Shown here piece by piece: positions 1 to 7,031 of a stretch of 12,730 nucleotides of DNA. Under the pieces are notes generated by a model, which was not told the origin of the DNA, ran no database searches, and was given only the letters and a program-made list of their open reading frames with translations. This stretch comes from Pseudomonadota bacterium (GTDB taxonomy: Bacteria; Pseudomonadota; Alphaproteobacteria; Rhizobiales; Rhizobiaceae). Position numbers and translations under genes: made by a program. Position 1 is the stretch's first letter. Each line of letters begins with the position of its first letter. The stretch is taken from NCBI GenBank assembly GCA_023422735.1, contig JAFAGL010000083.1, positions 1 to 12,730 of the forward strand. Direction: 5' to 3'.

Positions 1-16
1 CATTCGCCAACTCGCA

Positions 17-2938
17 TTATTTGTTCTGAACCCTTTCGAGGGCCGCGGTCAACTTTTCTACCTCTTGCGACAGCGCAATCTTTTTCTCACGTTCGGCTTC
101 GACGACATCCGGACGCGCGTTGGCAACGAATTTTTCGTTCGACAACTTCTTGTCGATCCGCTCGATTTCCGCTGTCGCTTTGCCGATCTCCTTGTTTAGC
201 CGCGCGCTTTCAGCGCCGACATCAATCAACGCGCCAAGTGGCAGACAGATCGTGGCTTCGTTCGCAACAAGCTGAGCCGACTGGCCTGGCGCGGCTTGCG
301 CAAAGGTGACATCACCCACACGCGCCAAACGCTTGATCGCGCTTTCATGACGCGCAAAACGAGCCTTGGTATCCTCGCCTACATCCACCACGACAATCGG
401 CGCAATGGCGCCGGCAGGGACATTCATTTCCGCGCGCACGGAGCGGATGCCTGTGACAAGCTCGATCAGCCAGTTCACATCCGCTGCGGCATCGGCATCT
501 TCAAACGAAGGCGCCGGCCATTCCGCATGGCACAAAAGCGTGGAGCGCTCGCCCTGACCCGCAGTATGCGCCCAAAGCTCTTCGGTCATGAACGGCATGA
601 ACGGATGCAGAAGCTTGTAGATCTCGTCCAGAACGAAGGCGGCCACCGCCTGGCTTTCCGCCTTGGCCGCCTCATCCTCACCCATGAAAACGGGCTTCAA
701 CAGTTCGAGATACCAATCGCAGAACTGATTCCAGACGAAGCGATACGCAGCTCCTGCCGCATCGTTGAAGCGATAGGTTTCGATCCCTTGCGTGATCTCG
801 GCCGCCGTATGTGTAAGCTCCGTCAAAATCCACCGATTGACCGGCAGTTTGGCGTCGTCCAACCAGAAGGCGTCATTGCGCTTCACGCCATTCATTTCGG
901 CAAAACGCGTGGCATTCCAAAGCTTGGTGCCGAAATTGCGATAACCGGCGATGCGCGCGGGATCGAGCTTCACGTCGCGCCCCTGCGCGGCCATGATCGC
1001 CAATGTGAAGCGAAGCGCATCCGCGCCATATTCGTCGATCAGATCCAGCGGGTCGATGACATTGCCCTTGGATTTCGACATCTTCGCGCCGTTCTTGTCG
1101 CGAACCAGGGCGTGAATATAGATCGTATGGAATGGCGCGACGGCATTGCCGGCATCATCCTTCATGAAATGCAGACCCATCTGCATCATCCGGACAACCC
1201 AGAAGGGAATGATGTCGAAGCCGGTGACAAGAACGCTTGTCGGGTAATAACGCGCAAGCTCAGGCGTTTGATCTGGCCAGCCAAGTGTGGAAAACGGCCA
1301 CAAAGCCGACGAGAACCACGTATCGAGAACGTCCTCGTCGCGCGTCAGGATCGAGCCCGGCTCGTAATTTTCCAGGCGCTCCTGCACCCAGGCCTTCCAA
1401 GGGCCTTCATGTGACAGATAATGCTGCACAGCCGCTTCAAGGGCCGCTTCTTCATCCTTTTCCACGAAGATCGACCCATCCGGGCCGTACCAGGCCGGAA
1501 TCTGGTGACCCCACCAGAGCTGGCGCGAAATGCACCACGGCTCGATGTTTTCCAGCCAGTTATTGTAGGTCTTGTCCCAATTCTTCGGCACGAAATTGGT
1601 GCGCCCGTCGCGAACGGCATCGAGCGCGGGACCTGCCATCGCCTTGTTGTCGACGAACCACTGGTCGGTCAGCATCGGTTCGATAACGACGTTCGAGCGA
1701 TCGCCGAACGGCTGCATGATCTTCTTGGCTTCCACATAAGGAACGGCATTGCCTTCCTCATCAAGCGTGGTGACAGCCAGACCATCGGCATTGATCGCCG
1801 CGACGATCCGCTCGCGGGCATCATAGCGATCAAGCCCGCGATATTCCTCCGGCACGAGATTGATGTCGTCGATTTCCGACTCGCTCGGCAATTCACCCGA
1901 CTTGGCGATTTCCATCGCGCGCTCGGCCTCGCGGGCATAGGGCTCGCCATCGGCGCGCATCTTTGCCTGACCGTTCATCAAACGATAAAGCGGGATCTTG
2001 TTGCGGGTCGCGACCTGATAATCGTTGAAGTCATGCGCGCCCGTGATCTTCACCGCGCCGGACCCGAAATCAGGATCGGGATATTCATCCGCAATGATCG
2101 GAATCAGCCGCCGTTGTGCCTTCGGACCGACCGGGATTTCACAGAGTTTCCCAACAATTGCCTGATATCGCTCATCATCCGGATGAACGGCGACCGCGCC
2201 ATCTCCCAACATGGTTTCAGGCCGCGTGGTGGCGATCGAAATATAATCGCGTTCTTCTTCGAAGATGACGTTTCCGTCTGCATCCTTCTCGACATAAATA
2301 TAGGTTTCGCCGCCGGCCAGCGGATATTTGAAATGCCACATATGGCCGTCGACTTCTTTCGACTCGACTTCCATGTCGGAAATGGCGGTTTCGAATTTCG
2401 GATCCCAATTGACCAAACGCTTGCCGCGATAGATCAGGCCCTGCTTGTAGAGCGTCACGAAGACTTCGAGGACCGCTTTCGACAAGCCCTCATCCATGGT
2501 GAAGCGTTCGCGCGACCAATCACAGGACGCTCCGAGGCGGCGCAACTGATTGGCGATCAGGCCGCCCGATTCGGCCTTCCACTCCCACACTTTGTCGATA
2601 AAGGCATCGCGGCCGAGCGCACGGCGATCCGGCTGGCCCTCGGCGGCGAGCTTGCGCTCAACCACCATCTGCGTTGCGATGCCGGCATGATCCATGCCCG
2701 GCTGCCAAAGAACATCCTTGCCGCGCATACGCTCGAAGCGGACCATGATGTCCTGCAACGTGTTGTTGAGCGCGTGCCCCATATGCAGCGAACCCGTGAC
2801 ATTGGGCGGCGGAATGACGATGGTGAAAGGCTCGGCGCCTTCCTGCGCACCCGCGCCGGCGCGAAACGCATCCGCGTTGGCCCAGGTCTTTGCGATGCGC
2901 GGCTCGACGGATTTCGAGTCGTAGGTTTTCTCAAGCAT
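17..2938 (-). CDS. valS: Valyl-tRNA synthetase (ValRS)
   Basis: Cytoplasmic class Ia aminoacyl-tRNA synthetase that charges tRNA-Val with valine and clears mischarged Thr-tRNA-Val. The 973-residue product is close to the usual length (E. coli about 951). Seen in the sequence: the HIGH-type motif HMGH at residues 52-55 after PPPNVTGS; the CP1 editing domain with TTRPETMLGD (237-246) and GSGAVKITGAHDFNDY (292-307); WCISRQLWWGHQIPAW (468-482); LDTWFSSALWPFSTLGW (538-554); and the KMSKS loop at 619-623. An anticodon-binding domain follows, then a charged C-terminal coiled-coil arm from about 905 to the end, typical of ValRS. The ATG start gives MLEKTYDSKSVEPRI, the normal family N-terminus; its ribosome site is weak. 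A 113-base gap with a candidate promoter separates it from popZ upstream. Nothing is odd about it. Confidence 0.98.
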   Translation of the reverse strand: MLEKTYDSKSVEPRIAKTWANADAFRAGAGAQEGAEPFTIVIPPPNVTGSLHMGHALNNTLQDIMVRFERMRGKDVLWQPGMDHAGIATQMVVERKLAAEGQPDRRALGRDAFIDKVWEWKAESGGLIANQLRRLGASCDWSRERFTMDEGLSKAVLEVFVTLYKQGLIYRGKRLVNWDPKFETAISDMEVESKEVDGHMWHFKYPLAGGETYIYVEKDADGNVIFEEERDYISIATTRPETMLGDGAVAVHPDDERYQAIVGKLCEIPVGPKAQRRLIPIIADEYPDPDFGSGAVKITGAHDFNDYQVATRNKIPLYRLMNGQAKMRADGEPYAREAERAMEIAKSGELPSESEIDDINLVPEEYRGLDRYDARERIVAAINADGLAVTTLDEEGNAVPYVEAKKIMQPFGDRSNVVIEPMLTDQWFVDNKAMAGPALDAVRDGRTNFVPKNWDKTYNNWLENIEPWCISRQLWWGHQIPAWYGPDGSIFVEKDEEAALEAAVQHYLSHEGPWKAWVQERLENYEPGSILTRDEDVLDTWFSSALWPFSTLGWPDQTPELARYYPTSVLVTGFDIIPFWVVRMMQMGLHFMKDDAGNAVAPFHTIYIHALVRDKNGAKMSKSKGNVIDPLDLIDEYGADALRFTLAIMAAQGRDVKLDPARIAGYRNFGTKLWNATRFAEMNGVKRNDAFWLDDAKLPVNRWILTELTHTAAEITQGIETYRFNDAAGAAYRFVWNQFCDWYLELLKPVFMGEDEAAKAESQAVAAFVLDEIYKLLHPFMPFMTEELWAHTAGQGERSTLLCHAEWPAPSFEDADAAADVNWLIELVTGIRSVRAEMNVPAGAIAPIVVVDVGEDTKARFARHESAIKRLARVGDVTFAQAAPGQSAQLVANEATICLPLGALIDVGAESARLNKEIGKATAEIERIDKKLSNEKFVANARPDVVEAEREKKIALSQEVEKLTAALERVQNK

Positions 2939-2996
2939 GGGATACCGAACCTGCTGAATGAACGAAGCGCGCCTTTCGGCGGCAAATGCTGCGCCG

Positions 2997-3026
2997 GTTA
3001 AAGCGCCAAGCCTCCGGTCAAGTCAA
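2997..3026 (-). promoter_or_regulatory. Candidate sigma70-type promoter for valS
   Basis: Read on the minus strand, TTGACT (3021-3026) is followed after 18 bases by TTTAAC (2997-3002). These match the -35 consensus at 5 of 6 and the -10 consensus at 4 of 6 positions. The predicted start near 2990 would leave a leader of about 50 bases before the valS ATG at 2938. It is the best promoter-like match in the popZ-valS gap and suggests valS can be transcribed on its own as well as by read-through. Pattern match only. Confidence 0.45.
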
Positions 3027-3051
3027 CAGATGGGCGACAAGCCAGGCGCAA

Positions 3052-3678
3052 TCAGCGCGGTTGCGGCGTGGTAATGCGCTGGATTTCCTCGCGCACGAGA
3101 CGCTCGACCAGAGCCGGAAGATTGGTATCCAGCCATTGCGTGAGCATAGGCCGCAGCATGCGCTCGGCCATGTCATCGAGGTCCTTTTGCCGCGACGAAG
3201 CAACCGCCTCGGACAATTCGCCGAACGCTGCAGCCACTTCGCGGCCCGCTTTTTCGGAAAGGATGGACGGTGAGGCCGCAGAGGTCTGCTCGGGCTTTGC
3301 TGGCGATTCAGGCTCGGGTGCGGCGCTGCCTACGGTTTCCTCAACGGGCTCGGAAAGCTGAGACGCTGGCTTTTCTGCGGAAAATGCCGCCAGGCTTGGA
3401 CGCAATTCAGCGGCAATGCGGCGATTGCGCGTTTCATCGCTTTCCGTTTCGCGCGCAGGTTTCGACGAGATCCAGCTCTCCGTCGCCGTTTCGACCGGTG
3501 CGGATGGCTTTTCCGCAGAACGAGCCGCGCTTCGCTGCGCAAAACCAGACTGCCCGGCTTCGGACGCCGCAACATCATTGGCCGGACGCGTTGTGTCGCT
3601 GTCTTCGATTATCCTGCGAATGGAGGCCAGAATTTCCTCCATCGAAGGTTCACGCTGAACACTGTTCGCCTGCGCCAT
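3052..3678 (-). CDS. popZ: PopZ-type polar organising protein (DUF2497 family)
   Basis: Predicted homologue of the polar scaffold PopZ, which in Caulobacter self-assembles at the cell pole and anchors the centromere-ParB complex and polar signalling proteins. The 208-residue protein has the three-part family layout. There is a short conserved N-terminal helix (SMEEILASIRRIIEDSD, residues 12-28). A long low-complexity acidic linker rich in Pro, Glu, Ala and Ser follows (about 30-145). The C-terminal helical assembly region (about 146-203) contains KDLDDMAERMLRPMLTQWLD and LVREEIQRI. A GGTGGAG ribosome site lies just ahead of the ATG at 3678. It sits between tolC and valS, a neighbourhood known for DUF2497 genes in Hyphomicrobiales. 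Family membership is clear; the polar role is inferred from Caulobacter and Agrobacterium relatives. Confidence 0.85.
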   Translation of the reverse strand: MAQANSVQREPSMEEILASIRRIIEDSDTTRPANDVAASEAGQSGFAQRSAARSAEKPSAPVETATESWISSKPARETESDETRNRRIAAELRPSLAAFSAEKPASQLSEPVEETVGSAAPEPESPAKPEQTSAASPSILSEKAGREVAAAFGELSEAVASSRQKDLDDMAERMLRPMLTQWLDTNLPALVERLVREEIQRITTPQPR

Positions 3679-3784
3679 CGCTCCACCGCCAATTCGTGTG
3701 ATCGGAGCGCGGCTACGCTACCGAATCAATGCCTTAAGCGTAAACGAAGTGTGAAAGCGCGAGAATCCCGAAACCGCATATGCA

Positions 3785-3815
3785 GCACTTGCACACATGA
3801 AATTTGTGCAAGTGC
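3785..3815 (-). terminator. Perfect 11-bp inverted repeat 3' of tolC, possible terminator
   Basis: GCACTTGCACA (3785-3795) and TGTGCAAGTGC (3805-3815) are exact reverse complements around a 9-base loop. The repeat begins seven bases past the tolC stop codon, as expected for a transcript end. However, the minus-strand sequence after the stem (TGCATATGCGG) has no U-tract. It may act with Rho, as a 3' stabilising hairpin, or as a protein-binding palindrome in front of popZ. The inverted repeat is certain; the terminator role is inferred. Confidence 0.5.
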
Positions 3816-3822
3816 AAAGCAC

Positions 3823-5184
3823 TCAGCGACCGTCTGGCGTGCGCAAACCGAACCACTTGTCCTTCACAGCGTCGTAATGCTCTTTCGGATCGTGGCGTGC
3901 GACCTGCAAGCCGAGCGTTTCGGCATATAAGCGACCGGTGGCGTTGAGAATCGCATAGCTCGCGACAACAACGTCACGCTCGGATTCAACCAGATTGACC
4001 TGCGCGGTGATGACATCGGCCTGCGAATCCAACACGTCAAGCGTTGTACGCTGGCCGACATTCAGCTCTTCCTGCACGCCCGAAAGCGCCAGTTGTGCGG
4101 CCGAAACAAGCTCGCGGTTGGCGCGGATCGACTGCTGCGCGGCAATATATTGCGTCCACGCGGATGTAACCGCCTGACGGACCTGATCGCGGCTGACATC
4201 GACGTCGATGCGCGCCTGCCCGACCTGTTCCTTCTTCTGGCGAACCGTAGCGGCGGTGCGACCGCCATTATAGATCGGGATGTTCAGCGAAAGGCCGATA
4301 CTCGCAGCATCGGATTCGCCGTCCTGAATCGAACTCGGGCTCGTATTGCGATAGCTGCGCTGAACGGTGCCCTCAGCCGAAAGCTGCGGCAGCAATGCAC
4401 CTTCGGAAGTCTTCACGCCGAACTCCGTGGCATCGACCACATGAAGGTTGGACTGGATCGCCGGGTGGACCTGGAGCGCCGAGGAGATGCCCTGATCGAG
4501 CGTGGCGGGAAGCAGACGCGCGATCGGCGACGCAGCCGTCAATCCGTTTGGCTCCGTGCCGATAACCTGACGATAGGTTGCGGCGCTGGCCTGCGCCTGC
4601 GCACGGGCTGCGGCCAACTGCGCAACGGCGGATGCGCGCTGCGCGTCAGCCTGCGCAATGTCGGTGCGGGTACCCTCGCCTACTTCAAAGCGCGAATTCG
4701 CGGCGCGAACCTGTTCTTCCAGGAAAGCAAGATTGCGTTGCAGAAGATCAGCGATGCGCCGATCGCGGATCACATCCATATAAGCCGCCGCGGCGTTGTA
4801 CAGGATGTTCATCTCGGAATTGCGCAAAGCCTCGCGTTGCGCGAACACGGTCGATTCCGCAGCGCGGACGCTGTTGCGCGTCTGGAAACCGTCGAACAGG
4901 ACCTGCGACACCGACACGCCGAAACCGCCGGTTTCGAGGCGCACCCCCGCCTGCCGGGCCAAAGAATAGCTTGAAAACCCCGCCACGACCGGACGGTAAC
5001 CTGATTTTGCAATCGCAACGCCTTCATCGGATACACGAACACCGGCGCGCGCCGAATTCAACGAGGAGTTGAACTCATAAGCCTTGGAAAGTGCGCCCAG
5101 AATGGTTTCGCTGGACGCGGCTGAAGAAAATAAAACGCTGCCTGAAAGGAGGGCAGCAAACAAACTCTTTGACAAAATAGACAC
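3823..5184 (-). CDS. tolC: TolC family outer-membrane channel protein
   Basis: Trimeric outer-membrane duct for tripartite efflux pumps and type I secretion. From the GTG at 5184 the product is 453 residues, the usual TolC length. It opens with a Sec signal peptide (residues 1 to about 24: basic SILSKS, hydrophobic core, small residues SSAASS at the cleavage site). The mature part starts ETILGALSKAYEFNSSLNSAR, followed by two outer-membrane efflux protein repeats rich in Ala, Gln and coiled coil. The C-terminus carries TGRLYAETLGL and ends with DKWFGLRTPDGR, a familiar alphaproteobacterial TolC tail. I chose this GTG because GAGGG lies three bases ahead and the signal peptide starts at once. 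The open frame continues 71 codons upstream, but that part has no signal-peptide character and no ribosome site at its TTG or ATG options. A weaker alternative start is TTG at 5175. The pump or secretion partners are not in the window. Confidence 0.93.
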   Translation of the reverse strand: MSILSKSLFAALLSGSVLFSSAASSETILGALSKAYEFNSSLNSARAGVRVSDEGVAIAKSGYRPVVAGFSSYSLARQAGVRLETGGFGVSVSQVLFDGFQTRNSVRAAESTVFAQREALRNSEMNILYNAAAAYMDVIRDRRIADLLQRNLAFLEEQVRAANSRFEVGEGTRTDIAQADAQRASAVAQLAAARAQAQASAATYRQVIGTEPNGLTAASPIARLLPATLDQGISSALQVHPAIQSNLHVVDATEFGVKTSEGALLPQLSAEGTVQRSYRNTSPSSIQDGESDAASIGLSLNIPIYNGGRTAATVRQKKEQVGQARIDVDVSRDQVRQAVTSAWTQYIAAQQSIRANRELVSAAQLALSGVQEELNVGQRTTLDVLDSQADVITAQVNLVESERDVVVASYAILNATGRLYAETLGLQVARHDPKEHYDAVKDKWFGLRTPDGR

Positions 5185-5374
5185 ACGCCCTCGCAGAATA
5201 CCTGTCGAACGGACCGCTCTAGCCGGAGCCTGGGCGGGTTCTAAAACAGATTCGGTCCAGATCAACAGGGCTACACCCAGCGCGTGCGGTGACGCAACAA
5301 AATCGCGCGTCCGGGGAGAGCTGATTCGCCACAGCAGCCATGGCATGTTGCACGGATAGCACGGTTCGTATCGC

Positions 5375-5389
5375 GGCTTATGATAAGCC
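5375..5389. repeat. 15-base palindrome, possible operator upstream of tolC
   Basis: GGCTTAT-G-ATAAGCC is a perfect palindrome with 7-base arms around one central base, about 190 bases upstream of the tolC start. With a one-base spacer it cannot fold into a good RNA hairpin, so a dimeric DNA-binding regulator is the more natural reading. The minus strand here also contains TATCAT, a 5 of 6 match to a -10 box, but no -35 box lies at the right distance. Confidence 0.4.
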
Positions 5390-5427
5390 TGCTGCAACTA
5401 TCTTTTCTCGCGCGCCCTATAAATCGG

Positions 5428-5466
5428 ACAGTAGATTCGCCTGCGCGTATGGCAAACCACGCGCAG
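5428..5466 (-). promoter_or_regulatory. Candidate tolC promoter inside an 8-bp inverted repeat
   Basis: On the minus strand TTGCCA (5450-5455, 5 of 6 match to the -35 box) is followed after 16 bases by TACTGT (5428-5433, 3 of 6). The -35 box lies in the 10-base loop of the inverted repeat CTGCGCGT (5441-5448) / ACGCGCAG (5459-5466). The repeat could instead be a terminator-like hairpin after pcm, but no U-tract follows on either strand. The repeat is seen directly; the promoter reading is weak. Confidence 0.3.
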
Positions 5467-5507
5467 AAAGCCTTGATCCACACTTTACCTGGTTCGGCTA
5501 AAATCGC

Positions 5508-6182
5508 TTAGAACTTGAAAACAGGCGCCTTTTCAAACCCCGGCAACGGGCGAATGGCGGCATTGAACACCGTGCGACCGGCAACAACTTCGCCGTCTTT
5601 CACGAACAGCCTTGCCACACCGGCATTTCCACGCCCAATCACGGCGACGAGACGCCCGCCATCCTTCAACTGATCGAACAGGGTCTGCGGGACTTCGTCG
5701 ACACAGCCTTCGAGCACGATCACATCGTAAGGGCCCTGAGCCGGAAAGCCCTGTGACAGTTCGCCGGACACGACAGCGATATTATCGTAGCCCAATCGCT
5801 GCAGCGCATCGGTGGCGTGCTGGGTCAGCGTTTCATCACTTTCCAATGCAACTACGGAACTTGAAATACGCGACAGGATCGCAGCACTGTAACCGGTGCC
5901 TGTTCCGACATCGAGAACGTAATCCGAAGGGTCGATGTCGGCCATCTGGATGAGTTTCGCGAAAGGCGAAGGTTCCATCAGATAACGCGCGAGGGTGCCA
6001 GCACCTCCAACCGCTATTTCGACGTCTTCGTCGATATAGGCAAGCGGACGGCGGCGCGCGGGAACGAACTCCTCACGCGGCACTTCCAGCATTGCATCCA
6101 GAATTTCGATCTTGGTCACATCGGTGGTGCGGACTTGCCCATCCACCATCTTCAACCGCTGGGTAGCGAAATCGACGCTCAT
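5508..6182 (-). CDS. Protein-L-isoaspartate O-methyltransferase-like protein
   Basis: SAM-dependent methyltransferase of the Pcm family, which methylates L-isoaspartyl residues in aged proteins. The 224-residue protein starts MSVDFATQRLKMVDGQVR and has the family's VPREEFVP segment (34-41). The SAM-binding motif I, VLDVGTGTGYSAA, is at 89-101, with an acidic motif II end at VALESDE (111-117). A later strand is YDVIVLEG (152-159), followed by QLKDGGRLVAVIG. The usual Pcm segment G-Q-T-I-S is not present; the matching stretch reads GAGTLARYLMEPSPFAKL (60-77), so true isoaspartate repair activity is uncertain. The ATG at 6182 is preceded by an AAGG ribosome site; upstream extension would run through the tRNA gene. 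It lies ahead of tolC and 68 bases after tRNA-Cys. Annotated as pcm in relatives; I leave the symbol blank because of the motif loss. Confidence 0.85.
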   Translation of the reverse strand: MSVDFATQRLKMVDGQVRTTDVTKIEILDAMLEVPREEFVPARRRPLAYIDEDVEIAVGGAGTLARYLMEPSPFAKLIQMADIDPSDYVLDVGTGTGYSAAILSRISSSVVALESDETLTQHATDALQRLGYDNIAVVSGELSQGFPAQGPYDVIVLEGCVDEVPQTLFDQLKDGGRLVAVIGRGNAGVARLFVKDGEVVAGRTVFNAAIRPLPGFEKAPVFKF

Positions 6183-6250
6183 CGCAAACCTTGCAGAACT
6201 GCCTGGGTCCACGAAAGATCCAGCGCTTTTCGGAACATGCCAAGCGCAAA

Positions 6251-6324
6251 TGGAGGCCTCGCCCGGAATCGAACCGGGGTGCAAGGATTTGCAGTCCTCT
6301 GCGTAACCACTCCGCCACGAGGCC
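6251..6324 (-). tRNA. tRNA-Cys (anticodon GCA)
   Basis: The minus strand folds as a complete 74-base cloverleaf. The acceptor stem GGCCTCG (6318-6324) pairs perfectly with CGAGGCC (6255-6261). U8 and G9 precede a GCGG D-stem, and the anticodon loop CTGCAAA carries GCA (6290-6292). The T-arm is CCCGG-TTCGATT-CCGGG. The discriminator base is U73, the known identity base for cysteinyl-tRNA synthetase, and CCA is encoded (6251-6253). It lies between the GNAT gene and pcm on the same strand, downstream of the cysteine gene cluster. Confidence 0.98.
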
Positions 6325-6350
6325 TCGATATGCGCTTCGCACACGGCGGT

Positions 6351-6379
6351 TCAATAGGTTGCGACGTTTCCCCGGTCAA
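6351..6379 (-). promoter_or_regulatory. Candidate promoter for tRNA-Cys
   Basis: On the minus strand TTGACC (6374-6379, 5 of 6 match) is followed after 17 bases by TATTGA (6351-6356, 3 of 6 match). The predicted start near 6344 gives a leader of about 20 bases before the mature tRNA end at 6324. This suggests the tRNA is transcribed independently of the GNAT gene 134 bases upstream; pcm may be read through from it. Confidence 0.5.
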
Positions 6380-6458
6380 GTGGTGAACGCTGTTGCACAA
6401 GGCTTCCCGTGCGTTATTTGCAAGATCGCGCTCCACAGCTTTTCGAGTGTACGTGGCA

Positions 6459-7031
6459 TCACCCTCCATAAACGATGTCGGCGCGCTGCCTTTCGCTCAA
6501 AGGTTTGATCAGGCTGTTAACCTGTGCAACCGGCTGGAAGCCGAGCTTCTGGTATAAGGGCAACGCTGCCGGATGATCCAGCGTGCAGGTTTGCACGGTG
6601 ACCGCAACAGGATCATATGACCAGGCTGTCTCGATTGCCGCACCAAGAAACCAGCGCCCGAGATTCTGCCCGATCGCCTCTTCCATCATGCCGAAATAGG
6701 CCAGCTCCACGTCTTTTCTCGGAGAAACATATAATTCGAACAAACCAGCCGGAACGCCGTCGAGATGCAGAACGCGAATATCGCGGCCAGGCATTTTCAG
6801 ATGCTCGGCCAACTCCGCATCGCTCAAGCGCAACATCGCGACCCAATGCCATTTGCGCCCGACGCGGTCGATCAGATAGCGATAATAATGCACTGGGACA
6901 TTGTTCAGCGGCATGATGACCGCTGACTTATCCGCTGCCAGCCCAGGATAACGGGCCGGCGCATGGCGCATTTCCAGGAATGTCACGGTGACGGGAATTG
7001 CGTCAGCCGGTTCGGTGGATAGCAATATCAC
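6459..7031 (-). CDS. GNAT family N-acetyltransferase
   Basis: Acetyl-CoA-dependent acetyltransferase of unknown substrate. From the GTG at 7031 the product is 190 residues. It shows the fold's central strand and motif A region VELAYFGMMEEAIGQNLGRWFLGAAI (about 108-133), where Q-N-L-G-R fills the acetyl-CoA pyrophosphate loop usually written Q/R-x-x-G-x-G/A. The typical ending TCTLDHPAALPLYQKLGF follows (148-165). Early segments VTVTFLEM and VHYYRYLIDRVG match a subgroup of alphaproteobacterial GNAT proteins. The GTG overlaps the sseA stop as GTGA, so translation is probably coupled. A TTG two codons further on has a better-spaced GGGCGAGG ribosome site and is an alternative. It is the last gene of the cysK-alaX-sseA run, which hints at an amino-acid or sulfur-related substrate, but that is inference only. 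Confidence 0.85.
   Translation of the reverse strand: MILLSTEPADAIPVTVTFLEMRHAPARYPGLAADKSAVIMPLNNVPVHYYRYLIDRVGRKWHWVAMLRLSDAELAEHLKMPGRDIRVLHLDGVPAGLFELYVSPRKDVELAYFGMMEEAIGQNLGRWFLGAAIETAWSYDPVAVTVQTCTLDHPAALPLYQKLGFQPVAQVNSLIKPLSERQRADIVYGG

Larger units (their letters stand above)
5185..5507. other. 323-base pcm-tolC intergenic region (long tolC leader)
   Basis: No convincing gene. Working along the minus strand from pcm towards tolC, it holds an 8-bp inverted repeat (5441-5466), a promoter-like pair with its -35 box in the loop of that repeat (5428-5455), and a 15-base palindrome (5375-5389). The rest lies upstream of the tolC GTG and is open in the tolC frame, but reads as unlikely protein. 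If the promoter is right, the tolC leader is about 240 bases long. Confidence 0.55.

Noticed and set aside
1..3. Possible minus-strand ATG at the very left edge as the start of a gene downstream of valS
   Set aside because: Only the start triplet would be inside the window, so nothing can be tested.
1421..3001. Long plus-strand open frame (526 codons) opposite valS, with another at 296-1414
   Set aside because: Both lie antisense to a certain valS gene, have no ribosome site or recognisable domain, and reflect codon bias of the opposite strand.
4093..4974. 293-codon plus-strand open frame opposite tolC
   Set aside because: Antisense to a confident tolC gene and no family features.
6223..6247. 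Inverted repeat GCGCTT / AAGCGC between tRNA-Cys and pcm as a tRNA terminator
   Set aside because: Only 6 bp with a 13-base loop and no T-run; too weak to call.
6183..6344. Upstream extension of the pcm-like frame to 6344
   Set aside because: It would translate through the tRNA-Cys gene; the ATG at 6182 has a ribosome site and gives the normal family N-terminus.
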